A stretch of 64,000 nucleotides of DNA, taken from contig CM055103.1 of NCBI GenBank assembly GCA_029204225.1, positions 2,568,406 through 2,632,405 on the forward strand, in the 5' to 3' direction. The position numbers and the translations under genes were made by a program. The stretch comes from Diphasiastrum complanatum. Its lineage: Eukaryota; Streptophyta; Lycopodiopsida; Lycopodiales; Lycopodiaceae. Shown here piece after piece: positions 23,401-36,052 of the stretch. Numbering within the stretch: position 1 is the first letter of the stretch; every line of letters begins with the position of its first letter. Below the pieces are notes generated by a model, which was not told where the DNA came from, did not search any database, and worked only from the letters and a program-made list of their open reading frames with translations.

Positions 23401-26400
23401 TAGTCTGTCGATGAATCGATGACTTTAGAATGAACTGATACTGTGTGAAGCTGTAATTGGAATTCAATTATCTGATATTGAAATTTGATACCACATATTG
23501 AAGATTACGAGCAAAATTGCTCTGATACCAAATACAGCTTCGATACCATGTTGGAAGAAGGAAAGAGAATATGATAGCTATAAAATCCCCTATCGAACTT
23601 TGCGGAATAATCCTTCTTCTAATGTATGACTACGCCTATCAAAACGAACAAAGCTATCGCGACAATCGTCACATTTTCATGTAAGTTGTTTGAAGAAATG
23701 CTTACATGCAATGATAGCCTAGTGGGCGGCATCATAGCCCTAAAGGAACAAGCTATGACATATCATGGCTTGAGAGTGTATCTTAGAGTAGAGACATCGA
23801 GTTTTTGGTAGCTTGGAAAAGGATTACCATTGTCCGAAGTGACATGGAAGAGTCAGGTCTAGCTACGGAACTCCTATCCCGAATTTGTCATGGAGGAGTG
23901 ATGTCATTCTTGAGGAGGGAAGGAATGCTAGGATTCGGTAATGGATCTAACATGTCTCGGCAAGAGCGTTAGTGCAAGATGTCATAGGACCAACATAGAC
24001 GGTCGATGACTCCCCATTAGGGGCACTTAAGGCCAGTCATGACTAGGTGTGTTGTAGTCACAACCTGGTGTACTTGCACATGACATTCTACATGGTGAGT
24101 TTTGGTAGAGCCAACTAACCAAGTTAACCCATAATTTGTTGGGCAGTGACTGGGTTAGCTAGCATGTGACCAGTGTGGTCTTATAGCCACGTGTACAACG
24201 AGCATGGGGTGGCATAGCATTAAGACAATGTATTCATAGGTCAAGAAAGGTAGGCTTGGTGGCCAAGTGGATTGATCACCCCCCACATGTGCGCCAAGTG
24301 CCCTAGGACCAGAATAGCAGGCATCGTGCGTAAAGGCTTTGCCTAAGGATGGGAGGAGACTCATTCCACACACGAACCCTATCAGAAGTACATAAACTAG
24401 AAGCAATATTAATTTTCAAAATCTATGAAATTCTATTGTACGCAGCCAATCTATGTCAAGTTGGTGACTCCTTGTCGTGCCTTCTTAGTGATAGAAAGGC
24501 CAAAGCTTGCATGTTAAAAGTCTATTGTGTTGAGGAAGGAGTGCTACTGAGAGAGGAAGTTGAATCTCATGAGGATTAAGTTTTGTCATTTTGGAACCTA
24601 AATTAAGCTTTCTTTAGTACTTTCCCATTCGTATGTGTTAAAGAACACGATAGTTACGAATAGATTCAGCAAAACCAAGAAAGTAGCACGTAAGTAGGAA
24701 CTAACCCTAGAAAGCAGCAAAGAGAATGCTTAATGAGTTTAAGAGGAGGAATCAATATCATCAACTATCAAATGACTGACATTTGTTCCTAATTATACCC
24801 ACAATGCCCTAAGATGGAGCCTTCCAAAGAATAAGATAAGTGAACCTAATCAAAATAAATGAGGGGGGATAATAGTGCGCCTTCCCTCCTACAAGAGGGC
24901 CCCCACTCCAATATCCAAGTTCCTAATAAATGAATAAACCAATACAGGAATAAGAAGGGCCCAAGGGCCTGCTTATGCATAACAATAAAGTGATAAGCAT
25001 GACAGTAAGCAATAAAGAAGGATGCAACGAATGTAATTAGTCAAATTCATAACTATAGAACCTTGCATGATATGCAACAAGGTATGACTCAGTAGAAGAA
25101 TTTTCAACATGACTTAAAGATCTGTTAGATTGTCTTCTAGGGGCATGGATATTGGTCCCATGACCATAGAGTGTAGATGTACAAGGGTTGTTCAATGTTA
25201 TTCAGTGCTTTGTGCAACCTAAAAATGCAGCAAAGCAAACATGGTTCTAATGCAAGTACATCCGTGATTTAAAATTCCTAACACCTAATACCTAACATTG
25301 TTTTTTGAAATTTCTAGGCTTTTCTTCCCCCCTAAGACAATTGAAAAATTTTACAAAGGAAAAAAAAATGTTCTACTTCAGAATGCCTAAAATTCGGAAA
25401 TGTTCTGAAACACAACTCACCAACTCAAAATGCTATCAAAAGTAGGTAGATTAAGATCTCATCCTTGGTAGCCATGACCCAACTCTTTTGTTATTTGATG
25501 TCATATAGGACTGTAACCACACTTCTTAGAATAGCTCACACTTAACCAGTACTATGGTTATAAGTCAATATGTGCAATTCAATGGACATCACAACATGAT
25601 TGTACATCATAGACAAACACTATCAACAAGGTTTTAATTATGGGTGAATAGGAGTCAATTAAGGATATTTTTACATTTTAATGTATTGGTCTACTAAGTT
25701 GATTTGCTACTTTAGGCCTTATAAAAATGCAGTTGCTCTCCTAGGCTTACACTAGAAAGTAGCTGTTCAATAGGAATCAATTAAGGATATTTTTACATTT
25801 TAATGTATTGGTCTACTAAGTTTATTTGCTACTTTGGGCCTTAAAAAAATGCAGTTGCTCTCCTAGGTTTACACTAGAAAGTAGCTTAAGATGGGGACAA
25901 TAAGGTCCAAAGTAGTTTAAGAAATGTTGTAGTTCAAACATTCTTTCAATCTTACCAAGACTTGAAACCGAGGTTGAGTCACATATATGCTAAAAACGTC
26001 TATCAGCTAAAATCACAAATATCCATCCATATGTAGATCTAATAAATGTACACTGGTACTTGCTCCAATAGCTAGTGCAAGGTAGTTTAATATACCAACT
26101 TTACCCTAGCTGTATAATGCCTCAACGTCATATATATTCTTCACCTTTTTGCACTGCAAGTACTATTTTTCTAGCTTTTGACACTAAATTTCTAATTTTT
26201 CCATTACAATCAAGACTTGTTGCCAATGGCTGACTGTGTTCACATTTTCTTGGTAAGCAAGATGAATATTTTCTCGATCGTCGTAATTTGAGTTCAAAAG
26301 ATGGTGAAAAAGTTGTGCCATTTATGTCTATCTATTATCTTGATTTGGAGTTTGGACAAAGAGTTACGATTTTGGGATGATGATTGGGACATAGCTAATG

Positions 26401-26568
26401 TTCTTCTCTTTTACTGTAGATTGAAATTCTACTGAGGCATCAGAGTTTACCACTTGTAGCGAGATTACTCAGCACTCTTCGATCTATAGGTACATGATTG
26501 TCTTGTTTTGCTAGTGATGATAGTAATAGTTTGAGAGAGAAAGAAAGTATATCAATGTCTTTAAAATC

Positions 26569-26624
<56 letters not shown>

Positions 26625-29600
26625 TGCCCGAGGACGCCATCTTGGAAAAAGGAGGTGATGGGAAGCTAAGACCTCCATACTGGAGTGTGTACTATGACAT
26701 AAATCTCTTTGCATGTGAGACATTTCCCGTATCATAAAAGCTACACAATGTGTCATGTGCTACATGTAATTAGCCCATGAGCTCACTAATGAATTGCCAA
26801 ATATAGCCATGGAGCTAAATTAGATTAGAACTAGTCAATAGGATTGTTAATAAAGAGACTCAAACAACCTCGCTATATTTGTGAATAGCGGATTTGTAAT
26901 AATGGTTGTAAGGCCAAAATTAGCAAAATAAGGCCCCAAACTTGTAGTAGAGGCACAAATGATCACTATAAATAGCAAGGTTGTGCTAAATTTGGAGGCT
27001 ATTGTTCATTTTGATAATTTTGAGTTTAAGAGATCTTAGAGCTTCTCTTTGAGAACTGTCTTGATGGGAATGGTGGGTCATGTGCCTACAAACACATGAG
27101 AGCTTAGATCATGCGCTAGCTACAGGCCCTATCTTATGAATGATCATTTATGATGGATAATGATACTTTACTTTGCCTATTTTGGTGAAGATTTGCTATC
27201 TTTATCTATCTTCTTGATTTTGGATTAGTTTTCTTGCATTTCCATTGTAATTTGATGTTCATGAATGGATTAGATGTTTTAATACTAAAGTTGGCACATG
27301 ACAATTTTGGTATCAGAGCATTAGATCCTTTCCCCATCAGATTTGGTGGTTTTCTTTAAGTTTTGATGGTTTTTTCTTCACTTGTTTCTTGAATTTCAAT
27401 TTTCAGAATGTTTTGATTCAATTTTTTACCTAGTAATTCTCATTTTTTTTTTTGTGTAGTTCCTTGTCTTAAATCATTAGATCTATCTCTTAGCTTTTTG
27501 GAGGTACTAAACTTTTTTGATTTGGAGCTATAATGACCAAGTTATGACCATTTTAGTGATTTCATTCCAATTTTAGTTAGCAATAGTTTTTGCAGTCTGT
27601 TTTCCTCAATTTTTGGCTGTACTTTTGACTGAATTTTGTGACTGTAATTTTATAGGATTTTAGATCTCAGTCTTAGCTTGAATTTGAGCCAACTTTCAGC
27701 CAATTTGGTAGAAAATTGACAAAGATATGACAATTTTTTTGTGGAAGAGGTCAAATCCTAGCTTTGGTTGGAGAATTGGGAGAGAAGCACTTCAACCTTT
27801 CATTCTTGAAGTTTTGCTCTTTTGTAAAAAAAATTTCAGTCTTTTCATTTTGAAGTCTTGCCAGTCTCATAAAAAAGAATCTGACCTAACCCTACATTCG
27901 CCTAGCCCTAACCCTACGTTCGCCATTATGGTAGGAGTGAGAAGTGCATAAAAAACAAAGAAATACTATGGCCAATTTTCCCAACCCTAACACTAAGGCC
28001 TAAATTAACATTTTATAAAAAAAACCCATCAACCCTAAACCTAAACGACCCCTATCTCCTACGTGACCCTGTCCTCCGACGGCCTTCTCTCTCTCTCTCT
28101 CTCTCTCTCGCAATTCTCTCACTCCCTCTCTCCGCACCCCTGCTCCTCCTTTGGCCGTGCCCCCAGCGCCCTCTGCCCAAGGTGCTCTCACAACGCCTAT
28201 GTCTGTGCGCGCCACAGGAACCAAAACAGAATATTATTATTTTTATTCCCTCTCACGCGACACCCTATTCGCGCCACTTCCACTGCGTCAGATAAATGGC
28301 TCATTGAAGTAGCCAAAAGAAAAAAAATTTACCCTCATATTTTGAATTTCAACGGTTCTTCTTTCTCTAAGAGCAAGTGATTCATGGATTTCAAGCACAA
28401 TTATCAAATTCATTTTTTGAATCTCTCGAGTCTTAAGGCTCCTTTTTTCTAAGTTCCTTAGTTTTATTTTTCTAACCTCCATATCTTTCCATTTTCAAGT
28501 CGGATTTTTGTATAGTCAAAAGCAAAAGTGATCAGATTGCGGAGCTTAATGCTTTGCAACCAACTTTACTTTCGTTATCATTATGTTAGTTTTCATTTTT
28601 TATTTTTACCCCCTTTTGCTAAGTCCTTATATTCACATTTTATATTTGAATTCTTTGAATCACCGTATCTCATCTGTTTGAGCTCGGTTTTCAGTGTCGT
28701 AAAAAGCAAAATTCATCTACTCAATAAGATTGACATCATAGAAGTCTTATTTATATCCAAAATTTGACCTCTTTGAAAGTTCTTTGTATTTGCTCTAATT
28801 GAAAACCCATGCCTATTGTCACTGCTTAACTGCACCTTGCTTTATCTGATTTCCATATTGTTTCAAAATTTATTCCAAGATTTCAATCCACATTTACAAA
28901 TTCAATTATTCCACATCAATTCCAATGGATTGGGATTATGAACAAGAGGATGACAATCAGTGGATACTGTGAATCGTGATGACAGTTATGACAATGATGT
29001 GGAGGAATAGTGGGATCAAGGTGACAATTACATCGAAGATTATGACCAAGGTGACGACTTCGCTGATGATAATCAACTTCAAGGCCACAACGACGATTTT
29101 GCTAATGATGATCAGTATCAGGACTACAACGACAATTCTCAACTTGAGCATTACTTTGAAAATTTCGACGATGATTAGCAAAACGAAGAACAACACAAAC
29201 TAGTCATTGAAGATTGTTCTACAGATAAAGCAATTGAACCATTTGATGGTCAAGATGAACTAGAGTTCAATGATGGTGATTATCAAGGTCACGATCAATT
29301 TCAATTTGTTACTGAAGACCAGGATGAAGAGATAAGCGTGGATGAGCAACAACAGATGCAGTGTGGAACAGAAGACCAGTATGAGGCCATGGATCAATTC
29401 GATAATCATGAGGAACTCAAAAGACAAGGTCACTATGGTGCAGAACAACATTTCGATCATAATGAAGATGATAACATTGATTATGAGGGCTATGAAGGTG
29501 CCTACGAAAGTGAAGAAATACGGAAATGATGGATGTTCTCTCTATGCCACTACAAGTATGATTGGTCCTTCTCTGTTGGGTACATCATTTGCTGACGCAA

Positions 29601-31976
29601 AAGATTTTAAGGAGCGACAATTTCTAGTCCGTATCATAGTTGCACCGAAACGCGATTCTGGGGCTGAGCGTTGCGGAAATCGCGTTTATGAGAAACACGA
29701 TTCTCAGCCCAGAATCGTTCCAGAAACGTTTTTTTAAAAAAAATAGTAAATAAAAATATTTGAACACCTCTTCACGGCCAGAATAGCGCCAGCCGTGGAG
29801 GTGTTAATTTTTTTTGTTTTGAGCTGTAGGCATCGGATCTTGGCGTGTGGATAGTCGACATGCATCTACTCAGCACGGTGCCAGGGGGATCTGAGCTTCG
29901 TGGAGATCGAAACGCCACAATCCAAATGCTTGTTTTTTTTTGCCATTTTCAGAAAATGGCTTTTGGGCAACCGATTCAGGTGGTGTCTGAGCCTAGAATG
30001 CATTTCCACATGCCCGCACAGACTCCTGTGACCTCCATTCTGCCCGTCTACGTCCGTAGCACAAATTTCAATTTTGTTGCCCTAATTCCATGTTTTTTAG
30101 GGTTTAGGGTTAGAGCATCGTGCAAGCATCCGCCAGTAGCGTGGTTTAGGTCTGCACTGGACTCATAGACGCCTGCAAGGACTCCCATGCTAGCGTCAGT
30201 CGCCCATTTTCGCTCGCACTGGAATTATTCTATCCCTCGCCCTGTCTCGTGTGTTTTTGGGCAGTTGCTATGATCTTGCTAGAATCAATGTGATGCGTGC
30301 TCGGATGTGTTCAGCTCTGTTTTAGGCTGGTAATGTTTTTCAATGCAGTGTGTTTTCTTCTACTGAACGGTTGTTTGCTTGTTTTTGTTCGCAGGTTTGA
30401 TCTCGTGTGGACCCGATGCCGATGCAGGGCCGAGGCCTTTGGGGCGAGGTTGAGCTTACTGAGGGGGATGTGGCTACACACCATGGCTCGGGAGTCCGTA
30501 GATGGAGATGCTTGCATTGTGGTGGTCTCTTCACAGGATCACTTACCAGGGTTAGGGCTCACTTACTGAGGGTCAGAGGGTCGGGTGGGCGGGCATTGGG
30601 CATATCGGATTGCCCCAGGATTTCCGATGAGGAGAGACAGAGGTTGTCTACTACGTACGGGCATGGTGCTGCATCACAGGTTTCTGGACAGGGACAGGGA
30701 CTGGGACAGAGGTAGGGTGCTGCATCACAGGTTTCTGGACAGGGACAGGGACAGAGACAGGGACAGGGGGCAGGAGCAGTTGCAGGTTCACAGGCAGGGG
30801 TCACAGGTATGCAGGCACGGCCTACTACGGGTGCAGAGCCTAGTACAGCACGTTCTTGGCAGGGTTTAGGTGTAGTGCATGGTCCAGGCAGTGCCACTCC
30901 AGTTCCACCCGCAGCAGCAGGGCTTACTTCAGAGGGGAGAGCGTCACATGAGCAGGTTGGATCAGCAGCAGCGGGTCCTTCTCGTCCCTCCTCTTCTTCG
31001 GCGGCAGATGCAGCACATGGTTCGACAGGTCCTCCCAGAGAGAGTGATACACCCACAGATCAGCCATCCGGTTCGTGTGTTAGACCACGAGCGCCATGTG
31101 CACAACACAGAGAGGTTAGGCCCAGACAGCAGACCCTTGATCGATGCGGGTGGCAGAGAGAGCAGCATGCCCGGTGCACTCGACTTACTGGCCAGTTCTT
31201 TTATGAGTGCAGCATTTCCTTTGCTGTTGCTGACACTTGGGTGTTCAGAGAGTTTTGCGCACAGATGGCAGCCGTGGATGCTACATGGACGCCTCCCAGA
31301 CGAGAGGCATTGTGAGGCAGGATGCTTCGTCAGGAGGAGGAGACCATTACGCGGGAGCTGAGTTCCATTCGCTCAGCTTGGCAGATGTAAGTACTTTGTT
31401 TTCATAAACCCATTGCATGCGTTTAGGGTTGACTCGTGGCGCAATTTTTGCATTCGGCTAATGGGTGTTTTGTGGCAGGTATGGATGCACGATATTGAGT
31501 GATGGATGGACCGACATTCGTCGGCGATCCGTCATCAATGTCTTGGTTTCTTGCCCGCTTGGCACAGTATTCCTACGTGGCGTGGATGCCACTCGAGGTG
31601 GTGACGCCATCACAACCGATTTTATATGGGAGGTTATCAGAGATGTTATTGTTGACATTGGAGTAGAGCATGTGGTTCAGGTTGTCACGGACAACGCTTC
31701 GAACTGCAAGCAGATGGAGCCAGAGCACACGGCAGAGCCAGGGCCACACCACGACATATGGCTCCCTCCAGTTCTGATTCGTCTACAGACCCTTGGGATC
31801 TGCAGTCAGGCATAGATTCAGATGATGGTTCCTACCATGACTCTGACGAGCCTTAGTTGTGTAGTTTTCATTATGTTCATGGAACATCATTGTACTCCAT
31901 TTTGGTGCCATGTGGCCCGATATTATATATTGCGATGATCCTATTCACAACAGTGTAACGATTTAGTACTGTTCTT

Positions 31977-32023
<47 letters not shown>

Positions 32024-32145
32024 GTTGAAAAACGATTCCGTATGGTTGAAAAATGCTTCAGTATGGTGATTGGTTTAGAACACTTAGCATGGTTTTTGTT
32101 TAGCATGATTCAGCATTTTTGTTTAGTTTGTTGGATCTGAGAGAG

Positions 32146-32189
<44 letters not shown>

Positions 32190-33978
32190 CGAGAGAGAGA
32201 CAGAGGGAGTTAAATTTGGGGCATCATGTTTTTTTATTAATGCACCTGGGAGTTAAAGCGTAAACCTAGGAGTTAATGCACCTAAACTAGACCATCCTGC
32301 ACCCGAAACGTTCGGCAAAACACACAGTAATTATGCTCTTAATTAGAGCTTTCACCTGATACCCATATTGCACAAAAAAAAACCCAATTTTTTTTTTTTT
32401 AAAAAAACGTTTCTGGAAAAAAATTCCATATTTCCGAAACGCGTTTCAGAAACGCAGTGCAACTATGGTCCGTATGTCAATTTTGTGGGAAGTTTAATGC
32501 CATCAACTCGACCACAGTGGGTCAGCATTCATGGAAGATCAAGTAATATGGTAGACCCTACTTCCAGTAAAGTGACAAGTGGAACAAAGAAAATGGCCAC
32601 ACTTCTACATGACACTCTCAAGCTCATCAATATATTATCCAAAGAAGGTGGGTGAGAGGGAACAACCCTACTTCACCCCAATGGTACCCCATATCTGCTC
32701 TGAAATGCCGAGGTCACTAAAGTGCCATCATTACTAGAGTCGTGTTAGTGGAGAAGCCAAGGTCACGTCGCCACTGGATGAGAAGGGATAGAGTCAAAGG
32801 CTTTTTTGAAGTCAACAAAACTCGCTCTCCCCCCCAAAAGGCATTTTTGGGCTGTTTTTGGGGGTGGGTTGTTTAATCAAAATTAATGGCTGTTTAATCT
32901 TTGTTTTTTGGGGGTGGGTCACTGGGTCTAACAGATTTATTAGACAGATTACAGATTATTAGATTTAATAGATTTGCAAACTAATGATTATTAGATTAAC
33001 AGACTAATAATTTATTAGATTCACAGATTTACAGATTTACAGATTTACAGATTATTAGATTAACAGATTATTAGATTAAGTAACAGATTAATTCTAATGT
33101 TTGTAATAATAGATCCCATGGTATTATTGGTTATTAAATGACTATTGATCATCTTGTTTGGGCCTTGAGCCCTTCATCTAGTAGTCAGATGTTTTCTTAT
33201 TAACATGTAGTCATTCATTATGTTCTAGGTAATGACTTGTAGAATTGGAGTTGTAGATCATGTAAGGCCTTAGTAATAAGTATGCTCATGTGATTGATTG
33301 AAGAGTTGAGTCAAATTGCTTTTCTACTTTAAGGAAGTTACGACTTATAAGTTTAGTTTAGGAGTTGTTTTATCAATACATTGCTAGTCATTTAATCGAC
33401 ACTTTTACATTTCCTTCTAATACAATCACGTTTTTTTGTTTATATATGCAAATTTTGGTAATAACTTGGAAGGATGTTTGTCAAATATTGGGATATGATA
33501 ATTGTCACAACAACAAAAAGTAGATGTGATATCAATTTATATTACTCACGCGGAAGATTTTCTTGTGCAGATCAAGTATCTTCTTTGCTTTGGCTAATGC
33601 ATTCAGACTTGCATGAAAGAAGCATTGTGGCTTCTCTCGAGTACATTGCCACAATGGTAATTTCTATTGAGCCTGTTGTAGGGATTCCTCTTGATACTTT
33701 ACACAATAATGTTGAGATTGGTAGTTTATCAAACCTTTTTGTTGGAAGCTTTCGACTACGCCAGAAACGAAGAAATGGAAGAGTGAAGGAGCAGGTATGT
33801 ACATGGCTTCTAGAACATTACACATTTGCTAGTACTACCTTTTCATGCCTATTGGAACTGTATTATATCACCATGGCCTTTCTATGCATGTCTTCTATGT
33901 TGACCAAGTAAAGTTTTTGAGGGATTTGCATCATGTTTCTCTTTTGTTTTGTCGTCTTAGGACACTGATAAAGGACAA

Positions 33979-34021
<43 letters not shown>

Positions 34022-35971
34022 GGGCTGATCTGCGGCCGCTGGTCCTGCTGCCCTGAGCTCGCTGACTGGGTAGGCCCGTTGCTGATTGCTGGACGCTGGT
34101 CCTGCTGCCCTGACTGCTCGCTGGTAGGGTGGTAAAGCGAGGTGGACCACTCTGCTCATGGCCAGGAAACGGAAGGGGAGCCCACGCTCCCCCCCCCACG
34201 TACTTCTGCTCCAGCGCTTCCTGCTGCTCCGGCGATGGCCTCACCATCATTGTCACAAGATGAACCCTCTGCTGCTCCAGCGCTGGCCTCATCATCATCG
34301 CTGTCACCATTGTTGTCTGCCCCCTCAACGTTGCTGCCCATCATCGTGGAAGAACCAGTCCTGCTGCCCACCATCGCTGCATCACCTGCTCAATGTCATA
34401 ATGATGCCTCCATTGTTAGTACGGATTGAGCCTCCACTTCTACTCCAGATGATGATGTTGATAAAGGTTCAGCATTCCATACTCCATGCCCTCTCTCTGC
34501 TCACTCCTCTTTCTTGATTCCCCGAAATCTATACACCTGCCAAATCATTTGAGCCGTACATTCTCTCCTACATTGAGCAGATCAAACAAGAATCCAGCTC
34601 TCTACAAAAGGAAATGGGACAGCTTCAAGCGACCATTCAATCTATGTCCACCAAACGAGAAATCATGCTAACCCGGATTACTTCTTTGGAGGCAGCAATA
34701 AGCAAACAAGGTACAAAGATTCAAGAATTGGAAGAGAAGATAGAACAACGCAAGGCTGAGACAAAAACGTGGGCTTCTCTTTTCAAAGAGGACGTTAAGG
34801 AAGGTACACCCTCCTTCAACCGAGTCATTTTAGCCACCATATCTGAAGAGCGAATGCGGGAGTACAAACCCCTGAATATGAGGGTCCGAGGGGTAGAAGA
34901 CACCAATGATCCAATGACCAAAGCAACCAGCTTTCTTTCAAGTACACTCTCCCACCACTCCGATGGATTGGATAGAGCTTGGAGAACCAAGAGAGACCCT
35001 TCTACACTCATTGTTCGCTTCACGAACTCGGAGGAAAGGCGGGAAACCCTATATTTATGGATGATGATCTCACTCCCATGCAGGTTGCGGATCGGAAGAA
35101 AGCATTTAGTGAGGCAAAAGCTTTGGGGAAGAGGGTAATTTATCGGGACGGTAAGGCTCGGTACATTGATCCTTCGAATCCTAATAAATAGGGATTAAGG
35201 CCCTCCAGACTAAGCGGTTCAGGGGGTCTTTCTAGAGCATTGCGGTTGAGGTTATGGAACTGCAATGGCATTCACGCTTCAGCTACAACAGAGGATTTTA
35301 GAGATTTTTGTGTGGAGGGTGATATCTTACTACTCACTGAGACACATGAGAGTCCAGAGAGAGGACTACCGGCTGTTGCGGGTTTTTGTTGGTACTCTGC
35401 ACATTGGAGGGCGACGAGAGCATTGACAGATCGAGGTTTTGGTGGGGTGGCCTACTTAGTCCACGACTTCATTCACCCTTGGGTCGAGTTGGTACATACT
35501 GATGAGCGAGTTCACTATATTGGATTTGGGTGGACCGGACTTTGATGAGCCTGGACCGAGACCTCTTTATGGCCATTTGTTATTTTCCACTGATACATCA
35601 GTCTTCACATTAGATGAGGAGTCACCTTACATGGATATCTCTTCAGACATTATCAGATAGGAGGGGTGGGGTTATATTCTTTTAGCTAGCGACTTTAATG
35701 CCAGGATTGGGTCCAGGCAGACGGAGTTCCATAGAGCAGAGGATGATCCACAACGGATACATGCTTTAGACTGGGATGATCTTGGTCTCCGACGACGATC
35801 AGCAAATGCGGAGGGTCCAGTTACTGCATATGGAGAGTAGATGCTTCAGTTGGGTGAGGCTCATGGATTGGCCATTTATAATGGCTTACTGCAGTGGCCT
35901 GATTCAGGTGACTATACTTGTTTTCCACACAACGGAGGACGTAGTGTTGTTGACTATTTCATGGGATTGTC

Positions 35972-36052
<81 letters not shown>

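Larger units (their letters stand above)
29635..32467 (+). mobile_element. hAT-superfamily DNA transposon, 2,833 bp, defective
   Basis: Terminal inverted repeats begin CATAGTTGCAC at both ends, with AAACG/GCGTTTC subterminal motifs. The flanking GTCCGTAT at 29627-29634 and 32468-32475 is an exact 8-bp target duplication, diagnostic of hAT. Inside are an N-terminal BED finger, a DUF659 start and an acidic C-terminus, with the middle and the dimerisation domain deleted. Two GA tracts (31979-32020, 32151-32200) lie near the right end. It interrupts the LTR element's internal region, so it arrived later. Confidence 0.93.

Noticed and set aside
24155-24406. 83-codon minus-strand frame with a hydrophobic start
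   Set aside because: No homology, no splice support and no neighbouring coding signal inside ELP5 intron 4.
26498-26756. Frames of repeated Arg-Glu or Leu-Ser across GA/CT tracts
   Set aside because: Pure microsatellite translation; the same appears at 7.5, 17.4, 33.9, 36.0, 42.4 and 63.6 kb.
28957-29460. Hydrophobic minus-strand frames (Ile/Val/Leu-rich)
   Set aside because: Complement of the acidic plus-strand frame; GAT/GAC codons read as Ile/Val on the other strand, so the membrane-like look is an artefact.
30559-31056. 165-codon frame on the minus strand rich in Cys and Pro
   Set aside because: It is the antisense of the hAT transposase linker; its Cys/Pro repeats come from GGGACA-type repeats on the coding strand.
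32368-32655. Plus-strand 95-codon frame
   Set aside because: It crosses the right end of the hAT element, the target duplication and an antisense LINE RT relic, so it is a chance frame.
33474-33570. Upstream part of the open frame before ELP5 exon 6 as coding
   Set aside because: The frame is open by chance through the intron end; the acceptor TTCTTGTGCAG at 33561-33570 and family homology place the exon start at 33571.
34156-34374. Minus-strand Ser/Asp/Gly-rich frames opposite LINE ORF1
   Set aside because: Shadows of the Pro/Ala/Ser-rich ORF1 N-terminus.
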